Positions 16,475 to 24,823 are shown, numbered from the stretch's first letter. The stretch: 64,000 nucleotides of DNA from JAFKFH01 sp017307375 (GCA_965229335.1 OZ245874.1:310001-374000); one strand, 5' to 3'. The notes: a model not told the origin generated them from the letters alone. A program made the numbers and translations.

Positions 16475-17052
16475 ACCAGATCATCCCCCAGCCGTCGGTC
16501 GAACGGGTCGAAAGCCTGAACGAACAGGAGATGGACGATCTCTGTGCCGCCACGGCCGAGGCGATCGAGTTCGGCAACGGCTTCGGCTGGCTGCGGGTAC
16601 CGCAGCGCCAGGGGCTGGAGCGGTTCTGGCGCGGCGTGCTGCTGGTGCCCGAGCGCGAGCTGTTCATCGCCCGGCTGGATGGCCATGTCGTCGGTTCCTG
16701 CCAGTTGCTGCGGCCGCCGGCCAACAACGAGGCGCAGCGCCACGCCGCGACCCTGACCACCTTCTTCATCGCCCCCTGGGCGCGCGGCCATGGCATGGCG
16801 CGCGAACTGCTGGCCAAGGTCGAGGCCTCGGCCCGGGAACAGGGCTATCTGCAGATCGACCTCGACGTGCGCGAGACCCAGAAGGCGGCGATCGAGCTGT
16901 TCGAGCATGCGGGCTTCGTGCGCTGGGCGGTCAAGCCGCGTTATGCGGTGGTCGACGGCCGGTTCGTCGCCGGCTACTTCTATTCCAAGGAACTGCAGGC
17001 CGCGCCCAGCCCGGCGCCGGCCATGCCCGAGCGTGCGGGTGTCCAGGCATGA
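16471..17052 (+). CDS. GNAT-family N-acetyltransferase within the his operon
   Basis: This 193-residue GNAT protein has the acetyl-CoA motif as APWARGHGMARELLAKVE near residues 105-122, preceded by the LTTFFI strand. LDVRETQKAAIELFEHAGF follows. It is coupled on both sides (ATGA overlaps with hisH and hisA), so it is produced with the histidine enzymes. Its substrate is unknown. The C-terminal 20 residues are Ala/Pro-rich and look disordered. Confidence 0.87.
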   Translation: MNQIIPQPSVERVESLNEQEMDDLCAATAEAIEFGNGFGWLRVPQRQGLERFWRGVLLVPERELFIARLDGHVVGSCQLLRPPANNEAQRHAATLTTFFIAPWARGHGMARELLAKVEASAREQGYLQIDLDVRETQKAAIELFEHAGFVRWAVKPRYAVVDGRFVAGYFYSKELQAAPSPAPAMPERAGVQA

Positions 17053-17768
17053 TCATCTATCCGGCCATCGACCTGAAGGACGGCCGCTGCGTCCGCCTGC
17101 TGCGCGGCGCGATGGAAGCGGCGACGGTATTCAACGACGATCCCGGCGCCCAGGCCCTTTCCTTCGTGCGCCAGGGTTTCGGCTGGATCCATGTCGTCGA
17201 CCTGAACGGCGCCTTCGCCGGACAGCCGGTCAACGCGCCGGCGGTCGAGGCGATCCTCGATGCCGTCGACCTGCCGGTCCAGCTCGGCGGCGGCATCCGC
17301 GACCTGAAGACGATCGAACTGTGGCTCGACAAGGGCATCAGCCGCGTCATCCTCGGCACGCTTGCCGTGCGCGATCCGGCGCTGGTGCGCGAGGCCTGCG
17401 CGAAATTCCCCGGGCAGATCGCCGTGGGTGTCGATGCGCGCGACGGCATGGTCGCGGTCGAGGGCTGGGCCGAGGTCTCGACCCTGTCGGTCGCCGAGAT
17501 GGCGGCGCGGTTCGAGGATGCCGGGGTCACGGCGCTGATCCATACGGATATCGACCGCGACGGCGCGCTCGGCGGCGTCAATGTCGCGGCGACGGCCGAG
17601 CTGGCGCAGAAGACCGGCATCCCCGTGATCGCCTCGGGCGGTGTCGGCGGCCTCGACGACATCGTCGCCTGCAAGGCGACCGGCGTCATCGCCGGCGTCA
17701 TCGTCGGCCGCGCGCTCTATGACGGGCGTCTCGATCCCGCCGCGGCGCTCGCCGCCGCCGGGGAGTAG
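17049..17768 (+). CDS. hisA: ProFAR isomerase (HisA)
   Basis: This 239-residue (beta-alpha)8 barrel converts ProFAR to PRFAR in histidine synthesis. The catalytic Asp near the N-terminus is in YPAIDLKDGRCVRL. Phosphate-binding motifs are GGGIRDLKTIE and IASGGVGGLDDI, and the second catalytic Asp is in IHTDIDRDG. It overlaps the GNAT gene by 4 bp and is followed by hisF after 5 bp. Confidence 0.97.
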   Translation: MIIYPAIDLKDGRCVRLLRGAMEAATVFNDDPGAQALSFVRQGFGWIHVVDLNGAFAGQPVNAPAVEAILDAVDLPVQLGGGIRDLKTIELWLDKGISRVILGTLAVRDPALVREACAKFPGQIAVGVDARDGMVAVEGWAEVSTLSVAEMAARFEDAGVTALIHTDIDRDGALGGVNVAATAELAQKTGIPVIASGGVGGLDDIVACKATGVIAGVIVGRALYDGRLDPAAALAAAGE

Positions 17769-17773
17769 CGGCC

Positions 17774-18547
17774 GTGCTGAAGGTGCGGGTCATCCCCTGC
17801 CTCGACGTCAAGGACGGCCGCGTCGTCAAGGGCGTCAACTTCGTCGGGCTGCGCGATGCCGGCGACCCGGTCGAGCAGGCGCGAATCTACGATGCGCAGG
17901 GCGCCGACGAGCTTTGTTTCCTCGACATCACGGCGAGCCACGAGCGGCGCGGTACCCTGCTCGACGTGGTGCGCCGCACCGCCGAGGTCTGCTTCATGCC
18001 GCTGACCGTCGGCGGCGGGGTCGGGGCGGTCGACGACGTGCGCCAGCTGCTGCTGGCCGGCGCCGACAAGGTCTCGATCAATACCGCGGCGATCAGGCGG
18101 CCCGAACTGGTGCGCGAGGCCGCCGAGAAATTCGGCTCGCAATGCATCACCGTCGCGGTCGATGCCAAGGAAGTGGCGCCGGGCCGCTTCGAGGTCTTCA
18201 CCCATGGCGGCCGCAACGCCACCGGCCTCGATGCCGTCGGCTGGTCGCGCCGCGTCGTCGCGCTCGGCGCCGGCGAGATCCTGCTGACCTCGATGGATCG
18301 CGACGGCACCAAGATCGGCTTCAACCTCGGCCTGACCCGAGCGGTCGCGGACGCCGTCACCGTGCCGGTGATCGCCTCGGGCGGCGTCGGCACGCTCGAC
18401 CACCTGGTCGAAGGGGTGCGCGAGGGCCATGCCGCGGCCGTGCTGGCCGCCTCCATCTTCCATTACGGCGAACATACGGTCGGTGATGCCAAGGCCGCGC
18501 TGGATGCCGCGGGCATCCCCGTGCGCGAACCGCCGGGGCAGGCCTGA
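17774..18547 (+). CDS. hisF: imidazole glycerol phosphate synthase cyclase subunit
   Basis: This 257-residue barrel partners with HisH to form IGP and AICAR from PRFAR. The catalytic Asp pair lies in IPCLDVKDGRVVKG (residues 6-19) and SMDRDGTKIGFN (about 174-185). GGGVGAVDDV and IASGGVGTLDHL are the phosphate sites. The start is GTG at 17774. Its TGA shares one base with the hisE ATG (TGATG). Confidence 0.97.
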   Translation: MLKVRVIPCLDVKDGRVVKGVNFVGLRDAGDPVEQARIYDAQGADELCFLDITASHERRGTLLDVVRRTAEVCFMPLTVGGGVGAVDDVRQLLLAGADKVSINTAAIRRPELVREAAEKFGSQCITVAVDAKEVAPGRFEVFTHGGRNATGLDAVGWSRRVVALGAGEILLTSMDRDGTKIGFNLGLTRAVADAVTVPVIASGGVGTLDHLVEGVREGHAAAVLAASIFHYGEHTVGDAKAALDAAGIPVREPPGQA

Positions 18548-18867
18548 TGCCGGCCGACGCCCTCGACCGTCTGCATCGGGTCGTGGCTGCCCGCAAGGGT
18601 GCCGACCCCTCGACCTCCTATACCGCGAAGCTGTTCTCGCGCGGCCGGCCCAAGATCGCCCAGAAGGTCGGCGAGGAAGCGGTCGAATGCGCGCTGGCCG
18701 CGGTGCAGGACGACCGGGCCGAGATCGTCAAGGAAAGCGCCGATCTCCTCTACCACCTGCTGGTGCTGTGGGCCGATGCCGGGATCGATCCCGACGAGAT
18801 CTATGCCGAGCTGGAGCGGCGCGAAGGCATCTCGGGCATCGCCGAGAAAGCGGCACGACCGAAATAG
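18547..18867 (+). CDS. hisE: phosphoribosyl-ATP diphosphatase
   Basis: This 106-residue all-alpha MazG-like enzyme hydrolyses PR-ATP to PR-AMP. The motif KVGEEAVECALAA (about residues 39-51), followed by EIVKESADLLYHLLVLWAD, provides the metal-binding carboxylates. It is monofunctional, with no HisI domain; hisI must be elsewhere. It starts one base into the hisF stop. Confidence 0.95.
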   Translation: MPADALDRLHRVVAARKGADPSTSYTAKLFSRGRPKIAQKVGEEAVECALAAVQDDRAEIVKESADLLYHLLVLWADAGIDPDEIYAELERREGISGIAEKAARPK

Positions 18868-18893
18868 GAAACTTGTCCACGGAAAGGCGCGTC

Positions 18894-19268
18894 ATGGCCG
18901 TCAAGACCTATGACCAGAACAATATCTTCGCCCGCATCCTGCGTGGCGAAATCCCCTGCCGCAAGGTCGCCGAGAACGACCATGCCCTGGCCTTCCACGA
19001 CATCAACCCGCTGGCCCCCACCCATGTGCTGGTGATCCCGAAGGGGCCCTATGTCGATATCGATCATTTCTCGGGCGCCGCGTCGGAGGCCGAGATCGTC
19101 TCGTTCGTCCGGCTGATCGGCGAGGTGGCGCGGCTGCAGGGCGTCGACGCCCACGGTTTCCGCATCCTGGCCAATACCGGCAGCAACGGCCATCAGGAAG
19201 TGCCGCATCTGCACATCCACGTCTTCGGCGGCCGCCCCCTCGGACCCATGCTCAAGAAGGCCGACTGA
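18894..19268 (+). CDS. HIT-family nucleotide hydrolase/transferase
   Basis: This 124-residue histidine-triad protein of the Hint branch has the triad motif HLHIHVFGG near residue 107. The family cleaves phosphoramidate or adenylate bonds such as AMP-lysine; the native substrate here is unknown. The true start is the ATG at 18894, 26 bp after hisE; the frame is open upstream but lacks homology. A HIT gene after hisE is common in alphaproteobacteria. Confidence 0.93.
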   Translation: MAVKTYDQNNIFARILRGEIPCRKVAENDHALAFHDINPLAPTHVLVIPKGPYVDIDHFSGAASEAEIVSFVRLIGEVARLQGVDAHGFRILANTGSNGHQEVPHLHIHVFGGRPLGPMLKKAD

Positions 19269-19295
19269 GCCAGTCTTCGGACAACTTTCCTATCG

Positions 19296-19712
19296 TCAGG
19301 CGGCTGCCCTGACATGCTGGTGGCCCGAATCCGCCATGCAGGCGCCCAGGTCGTGAGCGGCAAAGCCGAGCCCGTCGATCAGGCGGCGCAGCGCCGCCTT
19401 GGTGCCGGTGTCGCCACCGATCATGAACAGGATGCGACGGCCCTCCGCGTCGCGCCGGTCGGCCGCCGGCAGATCGTTGCTGGCGGCGGCGGGGTACAAC
19501 TCGCTGCAGGCCGTGACCGGCCGCGTCAGCAGGACGACATCGGCATTCGCCGCCTGGGCCGCGGTCCCGACCGTCAGCCCCTTTTCCTGGTCCAGCGCCG
19601 GCGTCTGGGGCTTGCCGTCGCCGGTGGCGATCACCACCTCGTACCCGGCCCGCCACAGATACCGCCCGAGCGAGCAGCCCAGCTCGCCCGCCCCGATGAT
19701 GCCGATCGACAT
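19296..19712 (-). CDS. shortened NAD(P)-binding protein of the F420-dependent reductase-like family
   Basis: This 138-residue protein begins with a Rossmann motif (IGIIGAGELGCSLGRYL) and continues to ADVVLLTRPV. It then jumps to a segment (ILFMIGGDTGTKAALRRL, DGLGFAAHDLG) that in full-length NADPH-F420 reductase-like proteins of about 200 residues lies much further on. The middle, which normally holds the substrate-side helices, appears to be missing, so it may be inactive or a shortened variant. It diverges from a tetR gene and shares its operator region, so it is the likely regulated target. Confidence 0.6.
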   Translation of the reverse strand: MSIGIIGAGELGCSLGRYLWRAGYEVVIATGDGKPQTPALDQEKGLTVGTAAQAANADVVLLTRPVTACSELYPAAASNDLPAADRRDAEGRRILFMIGGDTGTKAALRRLIDGLGFAAHDLGACMADSGHQHVRAAA

Positions 19713-19773
19713 GATCTTTTCCGTTCCCGCTCCGCGGTCGCCGGCTGCCTGAAATGAAGGGCGCCTTGTTTTC

Positions 19774-19853
19774 GTAGCGACCGTTATGTAACCTGCGTCA
19801 CTAATTAGGCGCCTTGCAGTCGATCGTCAAGAGCTTTATATAGCAACCGCTAT
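19774..19853. promoter_or_regulatory. two related palindromic operators for the adjacent TetR protein
   Basis: GTAGC-GACC-GTTAT (19774-19787) and ATAGC-AACC-GCTAT (19840-19853) share the same half-site layout with a 4-base spacer; the second is a perfect palindrome. The second overlaps the ATG of the tetR gene at 19852. The first lies 62 bp upstream of the divergent oxidoreductase. This fits autoregulation plus control of the neighbour. Site recognition is inferred. Confidence 0.65.
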
Positions 19854-20469
19854 GAAAACAGCCGTCCAGGAACCCCGCACCCGTGGCCGCCCGCGTTCGT
19901 TCGACCGCGATGCCGCGCTCGAGCGCGCGATGCTGCTGTTCTGGCGGCGCGGCTACGAAGCGACCTCGATCAGCGACCTGACCGCCGAAATGGGCATCAC
20001 GCCCCCGAGCCTCTATGCCGCCTTCGGCGACAAGCAGCGGCTGTTCCACGAAGCGGTCCAGCGCTATCTCGACCAGGGTGCGGGCTGCACCGACGCGATC
20101 TTCGCCGAGGAGGCGACGGCGCGCGGCGCCGTCGAGCGCCTGCTGCGGTCGGCCGCCGAGGGCCTGACCCGCAGCGACCGGCCGTCCGGCTGCATGATCG
20201 TGACCGCGGCGACCAATTGCTGCCCGGAATCGTCTGATGTCCAGGCCGGTCTGGCCCGCCTCCGCGCCGACCAGGCCGACCGGCTGCGCGGTCGCATCGA
20301 ACAGGGTGTCGCCGCCGGCGAACTGCCTGCCGATACCGACGTGGCGGGCCTTGCCACCTTCTACACCACCGTGATCCAGGGCATGACCGTGCAGGCGCGC
20401 GACGGCGCCGGCCGCGACACCCTGCTTGCCGCCGCTGCAGCGGCGATGCGGGCCTGGCCCGCCGACTGA
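19852..20469 (+). CDS. TetR/AcrR-family transcriptional regulator
   Basis: This 205-residue regulator has an N-terminal HTH (about 16-62). The fragments RGRPRSFDRDAALERAMLLF and SLYAAFGDKQRLFHEAV resemble the subgroup that controls small reductase/dehydrogenase genes. The C-terminal half is a helical ligand domain containing several Cys residues (SGCMIVTAATNCCPESSD) conserved in this subgroup. It diverges from the shortened NAD(P)-binding gene, with palindromic operators between them, one at its own start codon. Confidence 0.9.
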   Translation: MKTAVQEPRTRGRPRSFDRDAALERAMLLFWRRGYEATSISDLTAEMGITPPSLYAAFGDKQRLFHEAVQRYLDQGAGCTDAIFAEEATARGAVERLLRSAAEGLTRSDRPSGCMIVTAATNCCPESSDVQAGLARLRADQADRLRGRIEQGVAAGELPADTDVAGLATFYTTVIQGMTVQARDGAGRDTLLAAAAAAMRAWPAD

Positions 20470-20518
20470 CCGCGACGACCGCCTGCCAGAAAAATCCCCC
20501 TCTCGGAGAATTCGCAAG

Positions 20519-21025
20519 ATGTCCTTGTCGATGTACCAGGCCTCGGTGCCTGTCCTCGTGCGCGCGCTGACCAACCTGTCGGCGATCCTGAAGAAGGCCG
20601 AGGCCCATGCCGAGGCGCGCAAGATCGACCCCGCCGTGATGCTCGGCTGGCGGCTCGCCCCCGACATGTACAACCTGACCCGCCAGGTCCAGATCGCTTC
20701 CGACGGCGCCAAAGGCTGTGCCGCCCGGCTCGCCGGCGTCGAGGTTCCGAGCTTTCCCGACACCGAGACCACGTTCGAGGAGTTGCAGGCCCGGATCGCC
20801 CGGACGATCGACTTCGTCAAGGGCCTCGACAAGGCGGCGATCGAGGACAGTGCCGAACGGCCCATCGTGCTGAAGATGCGCAGCGGCGAGATCCCGTTCA
20901 ACGGCGTCTCGTTCCTGACCGGCTTCGCCCTGCCGAACTTCACCTTCCACGTCGTCACCGCCTACGCGATCCTGCGCTCGATCGGCGTCGAGATCGGCAA
21001 GATGGATTACCTCGGCAGCAACTGA
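20519..21025 (+). CDS. DUF1993 family protein
   Basis: This 168-residue protein has the DUF1993 pattern SLSMYQASVPVLVRALTNLS at the N-terminus, RLAPDMYNLTRQVQIASD near residue 43 and LPNFTFHVVTAYAILRS near 140. The family resembles DinB-like four-helix proteins and has no settled function. The ATG at 20519 has a weak GGAGAA ribosome site 12 bp upstream. It lies 49 bp after tetR and may be cotranscribed with it. Confidence 0.85.
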   Translation: MSLSMYQASVPVLVRALTNLSAILKKAEAHAEARKIDPAVMLGWRLAPDMYNLTRQVQIASDGAKGCAARLAGVEVPSFPDTETTFEELQARIARTIDFVKGLDKAAIEDSAERPIVLKMRSGEIPFNGVSFLTGFALPNFTFHVVTAYAILRSIGVEIGKMDYLGSN

Positions 21026-21104
21026 GCCGGCGGGCATACCGGCCGGTGGAGAGACCGGCCGGGATGCCTGGACATCCGGCCATGATTATTGCTTCCATGG
21101 CATC

Positions 21105-21956
21105 ATGGAAGACGCCGCCAGTGCCGGAGACGTCTGGAGCGACCGTGAGATCGAACTGGTCGTTGCCGACTATTTCGACATGCTCGCGCTCGAACTGCGC
21201 GGCGAGCCCTACGTGAAGTCGCAGCGCAATGCCGCGCTCCGGGCGCTTACCGGACGATCCAGGGCTTCGATCGAATTCAAGCACCAGAACATCAGCGCCG
21301 TGCTCCAGGCGCTCGTGCTGCCCTGGATCCGCGGATACAAGCCCCGGGTAAATTACCAACATGCCCTGTCCGCAGCGATCGAGCACCATCTCGAGCGGAT
21401 CGGTCCGAGTCTGCTGGAAGCGGGCGAAGCACCGAGCGTCGGCGTCGGGTTGCAGGACGCTCTCGGCAAGGGCCTCTACATCGAACCGCCGCCTTCGTCG
21501 CGGCAGCAGGAGTCGGCCCTGCCGGCGCCCATGAGACGCCTGGTACGAAAATTCGATCCGGCGGCCCGCGACGCGCGCAATCGGGATCTCGGGCGCCGGG
21601 GCGAGGAGTTGGTCTACCTCTCGGAGCGTGAGGCCCTGTCCCGCGCCGGACGCGGCGATCTTGCCCGCAAGGTACGATGGGTGTCCGATATCGAAGGCGA
21701 TGGTGCCGGCTACGACATCCTGTCGTTCGATCCATCGGGTGCAGAGCGGCTGATCGAGGTGAAGACGACGACGGGCGGTCAGTTCACGCCGTTTTTCCTT
21801 TCCGAGAACGAGCGCAGTCTGGCGGAAGAGCGAAGCGATGCCTTCCGGCTGCGCCGGCTCTACGATTTTTCGCAGCAGCCTCGCGCCTTCGATCTGGTTC
21901 CGCCGCTGGAGGGCAAGATCCTCCTTCGACCGGTGAGCTACCGCGCATCGTTCTGA
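21105..21956 (+). CDS. DUF3883 (NOV_C) domain protein, possible nuclease
   Basis: This 283-residue protein has a helical N-terminal region (about 1-140) of no clear family. A C-terminal DUF3883 domain (about 175-275) follows. The patterns GRRGEELVYLSE, VSDIEGDGAGYDILSFD and RLIEVKTTTG give the E...D...ExK layout of the PD-(D/E)xK nuclease fold. DUF3883 often sits at the end of restriction or helicase proteins; here it is a stand-alone gene without a methylase or helicase. Its 3' end overlaps the convergent cyclase gene by 19 bp. Nuclease activity is inferred only from the residue pattern. Confidence 0.78.
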   Translation: MEDAASAGDVWSDREIELVVADYFDMLALELRGEPYVKSQRNAALRALTGRSRASIEFKHQNISAVLQALVLPWIRGYKPRVNYQHALSAAIEHHLERIGPSLLEAGEAPSVGVGLQDALGKGLYIEPPPSSRQQESALPAPMRRLVRKFDPAARDARNRDLGRRGEELVYLSEREALSRAGRGDLARKVRWVSDIEGDGAGYDILSFDPSGAERLIEVKTTTGGQFTPFFLSENERSLAEERSDAFRLRRLYDFSQQPRAFDLVPPLEGKILLRPVSYRASF

Positions 21957-23653
21957 CCGGCCGCCCAGGCCTTCAGCCGCTCCGGTTCCAGCAGCACCGC
22001 CGGCACCGCCGTGCCGCGGCCGCGCAGCTGGATCACCTCGCGGCGCATGCCCTCGCAGGCGAAGCCGGCGGCCTCGGTCAGCGCGTTGGAGGCGATGACC
22101 GCGACGCCGAATTCCTTGGTTGCCGTCTCCAGCCGCGAGGCGGTGTTGACCGTATCGCCGATCGCGGTCGCGCCGGCGGCCGGGCCGTAGCCCATCACGC
22201 CGACGATGGCGCGGCCGTAATGCAGGCCGATGCCCATGCGCAGCGGCTGGTCGAGGTCGGGGCGCAATTCCTCGTTGAGCCGGTCGAGCGCCTCGAGCAT
22301 CGCCGCCGCCGCCCTCAGCGCGGCCGCCGCCGCGTCGGCCTGCTCGGCCGTGCCGTCGCCGAACAGGGCCATGATGCCGTCGCCCAGGAACTTGTCGACG
22401 CGGCCGCCGGCCTGCTCGATCGCCTGGGTCATCGCCCGGAAATAGCGGTTCAGCAGGTAGACGACGTCGAAGGGCAGACGGCTCTCGGCCAGGCCGGTGA
22501 AGCCGCGCAGGTCGGCGAACAGCACGGCGATCCGCCGCTCGCGCCCCGCGGCGCGCGCCGCATCGACCAGCGCGGCGTCGGGTTCGATCGTCGCCGGCAG
22601 CAGCGGGGCGAGTCGCAGGTCGGCGGTCGGGCGGATCTGGCAGGCCAGCCGGATACCCGGGGGCGCGCCGATGCGGGCCAGCACCTTCGCCTCCTCCGGC
22701 CCCGGCGCGGCGAGGCTCTCAAGCCCCTCGTCGATGCGCACCCGGCAGGTCGAGCAGCGGCCGCGTCCGCCGCAGATCGCGGCATGGGGCACGCCGGCAA
22801 GGCGGCTCGCCTCCAGCACGGTGACCGTGCCGCCGGCGATCAGGGCGCGGCGCCCTTCCGGATAGTGGATGACGATCTGGCCGAGCCGCCGCCGGCGCCA
22901 TTCCGAACCGAGGCGGAAGGCGAGCACCAGGCCGAGTGCCGCGGCCATCAGCACGAAGCCGCGTTCCTGGGCCGCCACCGCCCAGGCCGAGGCCTGGTCG
23001 ATATTGGGACCGAGGCGGTCGCGCAGTCCGTCGAGGAAGGCCTGCGACTGGACCAGATGGTCGATCTCGTGCCCGGCGGTGACGAAGCCGCACAGCGACA
23101 CCACCGGGATCAGCAGCGCGGCGCCGCCCAGCGCCGGCCGCAGCCGCCGGTAGCCGTCGCGGAAGCGCAGCCAGACATGCAGCCCGACGCAGCCATGCGC
23201 CCAGGCCAGCACCAGCGCGATCGACTGCAGCCAGGCCAGATGCGGCTTCAGCACCCAGATGCTCATCAATACCGGGCCGTAGCCGGTACGGACCCCGAAC
23301 GGCGCGACGCCGACAGTGCCGAGCACATGCAGGATCAGCAAGGGCGGCAGCGCGAAGCCCGACAGCAGGCGGAAGATTTCCAGCGCGCCGAGGCCGCGCG
23401 GCGCCCGCAGCGTCGCCAGCGCGTAGAGGGCGTTGGCGACATGCGCGGCCAGCGCGCCATAGAGCAGGAACTGCACCGGCGGCAGCCGCCAGAACCACAG
23501 GAACCGGTTTCCGCCGGCCAGCAGCGCCTCGTAGGAGACAAGCCCGGCGGCATGGTTGAGCAGGTGGCTCAAGACATAGGCGAACAGGATCAGCCCGGAG
23601 GCCAGCCGAGTCCTGGTCCGCAGCCGTTCCCAGTTCATCCAGGGTGCCGGCAT
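21938..23653 (-). CDS. membrane adenylate cyclase with cytochrome b-like anchor and 2Fe-2S ferredoxin domain
   Basis: This protein has about 571 residues from the ATG at 23653. Residues 1-240 form about six membrane helices resembling succinate dehydrogenase cytochrome b subunits, with candidate haem His residues (HLLNH, ILHVLG, AHGCVGLH). A plant-type ferredoxin domain follows, with CGGRGRCSTC and a later RLACQI Cys. The class III cyclase domain contains LFADLRGF and KFLGDGIMALFG (metal Asp residues) and GDTVNTASRLE. The Lys/Asp pair predicts ATP as substrate. This resembles the rhizobial CyaC type, in which cAMP output responds to redox state. The upstream in-frame extension is translation of a palindromic repeat and is rejected. 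Confidence 0.85.
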   Translation of the reverse strand: MPAPWMNWERLRTRTRLASGLILFAYVLSHLLNHAAGLVSYEALLAGGNRFLWFWRLPPVQFLLYGALAAHVANALYALATLRAPRGLGALEIFRLLSGFALPPLLILHVLGTVGVAPFGVRTGYGPVLMSIWVLKPHLAWLQSIALVLAWAHGCVGLHVWLRFRDGYRRLRPALGGAALLIPVVSLCGFVTAGHEIDHLVQSQAFLDGLRDRLGPNIDQASAWAVAAQERGFVLMAAALGLVLAFRLGSEWRRRRLGQIVIHYPEGRRALIAGGTVTVLEASRLAGVPHAAICGGRGRCSTCRVRIDEGLESLAAPGPEEAKVLARIGAPPGIRLACQIRPTADLRLAPLLPATIEPDAALVDAARAAGRERRIAVLFADLRGFTGLAESRLPFDVVYLLNRYFRAMTQAIEQAGGRVDKFLGDGIMALFGDGTAEQADAAAAALRAAAAMLEALDRLNEELRPDLDQPLRMGIGLHYGRAIVGVMGYGPAAGATAIGDTVNTASRLETATKEFGVAVIASNALTEAAGFACEGMRREVIQLRGRGTAVPAVLLEPERLKAWAAGQNDAR

Positions 23654-23698
23654 GTCGAGCCCGCCGCATGATCCTGACGGCAAACCACAGAACCAATC

Positions 23699-23790
23699 GT
23701 CGTTCCGGCGAAAGCCGGAACCCGGGGAAAGCACGGAGCAGTCTGCTGCGCCCTTGCCCTGGATCCCGGCTTTCGCCGGGATGACGATCC
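23699..23790. repeat. REP-like inverted repeat element
   Basis: Two hairpins, around 23702-23722 (TTCCGGCGAAAGCCGGAA) and 23764-23782 (CCCGGCTTTCGCCGGG), also pair with each other, so the whole 92-bp unit is a large inverted repeat. This is the common proteobacterial dispersed palindrome whose translation gives FRRNDDW-type peptides. It lies between the cyclase start and the adenosine kinase end. Confidence 0.75.
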
Positions 23791-23830
23791 GCTTTTCAGG
23801 GACCCCGACACGACAACGTCGACGCCGGGG

Positions 23831-24823
23831 TCAGAGACCGGCCTTGGCCACCAGGTCCTTCAGCGAGGTTTCGGGGCGGGCGCCGACATGGCTGATGATT
23901 TCGGCCGCGGCGATCGAGGCGATGCGGGCGGCATCGACCAGGCTGCGCCCATGGGTCAGGCCGAACAGGAAACCGGCGGCGTAGAGATCGCCGGCCCCGG
24001 TGGTGTCGACCAGATGGTCGACCGGGTGCACCGGCACGATATGGGTTTCGTCGCCGTGGACGATCACCGAGCCCTTTTCCGACCGGGTCAGGGCGCCCAG
24101 CTTGCCCTCGGCGCGGAAGGCCGCCACCGCCTCGTCGAAGCTCGCCGCCTGGTAGAGCGAGACGATCTCGTCCTCGTTGGCGAACAGGATGTCGACGTCG
24201 CGGCGCACGAGGTCGCGGAATTCGTCGCGGTAGCGGCCGACGCAGAACGGGTCCGACAGCGACAGGGCGGTCTTGCGGCCGGCGCCATGGGCCAGGGCCA
24301 TCGCCTTGCGGAAGGCTTCCTTGGCCAGCGGCGGATCCCACAGATAGCCTTCCATGTAGGTCACCTGGGCGGCCGCGACCGTGGCCGGGTCGATGTCGTC
24401 GGGGCCGAGCCCGACGCAGGCGCCGAGATAGGTGTTCATCGTGCGCTGGGCGTCCGGCGTGACGATGATCAGGCTGCGCGCGGTCTTGGCCCCCTCGGTC
24501 GCGGCGCGGGTATCGAAGGTCACGCCGAGCGCGCGGATCTCGTGGGCGAAGATGCCGCCCAGCTCGTCGTCGCGCACCTTGCCGAAATAGGCGGCCGACC
24601 CGCCGAGCGAGGCCACCCCGGCGATGGTGTTGCCGGCCGACCCGCCCGAACAGACCAGGCCCGGGCCCATCGCCGCATAGAGGCTTTCGGCGCGGTCCTC
24701 GTCGATCAGCGTCATGGTCCCGCGATTGAGGCCATGGGCGGCGATGAAGCCTTCCTCCTCGCGCGAGATCACGTCGACGATGGCGTTGCCGATGCCGAGG
24801 ACATCGAAGGCGGTCTTGGTCAT
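23831..24823 (-). CDS. adenosine kinase (PfkB/ribokinase family)
   Basis: This 330-residue PfkB-family sugar/nucleoside kinase has GNAIVDVI near the N-terminus and the GGSAGNTIAGVASLGG glycine motif near residue 60. The anion-hole/catalytic motif DTTGAGDLYAAGFLFG is near 267-282. Alphaproteobacterial proteins with this exact layout are annotated as adenosine kinase, which makes AMP from adenosine; other nucleosides cannot be excluded. The ATG at 24823 is preferred to an upstream in-frame ATG at 24892 because homology begins at MTKTAFDVLGIGNA. Confidence 0.88.
   Translation of the reverse strand: MTKTAFDVLGIGNAIVDVISREEEGFIAAHGLNRGTMTLIDEDRAESLYAAMGPGLVCSGGSAGNTIAGVASLGGSAAYFGKVRDDELGGIFAHEIRALGVTFDTRAATEGAKTARSLIIVTPDAQRTMNTYLGACVGLGPDDIDPATVAAAQVTYMEGYLWDPPLAKEAFRKAMALAHGAGRKTALSLSDPFCVGRYRDEFRDLVRRDVDILFANEDEIVSLYQAASFDEAVAAFRAEGKLGALTRSEKGSVIVHGDETHIVPVHPVDHLVDTTGAGDLYAAGFLFGLTHGRSLVDAARIASIAAAEIISHVGARPETSLKDLVAKAGL

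Noticed and set aside
21677..23671. 664-codon open frame on the plus strand opposite the adenylate cyclase
   Set aside because: Composition is that of antisense high-GC coding (His/Arg/Gln-rich); the cyclase domains on the minus strand are unmistakable.
23654..23734. N-terminal extension of the cyclase containing FRRNDDW-type residues
   Set aside because: This is the translation of the REP-like palindrome at 23699-23790, a frequent annotation artefact.
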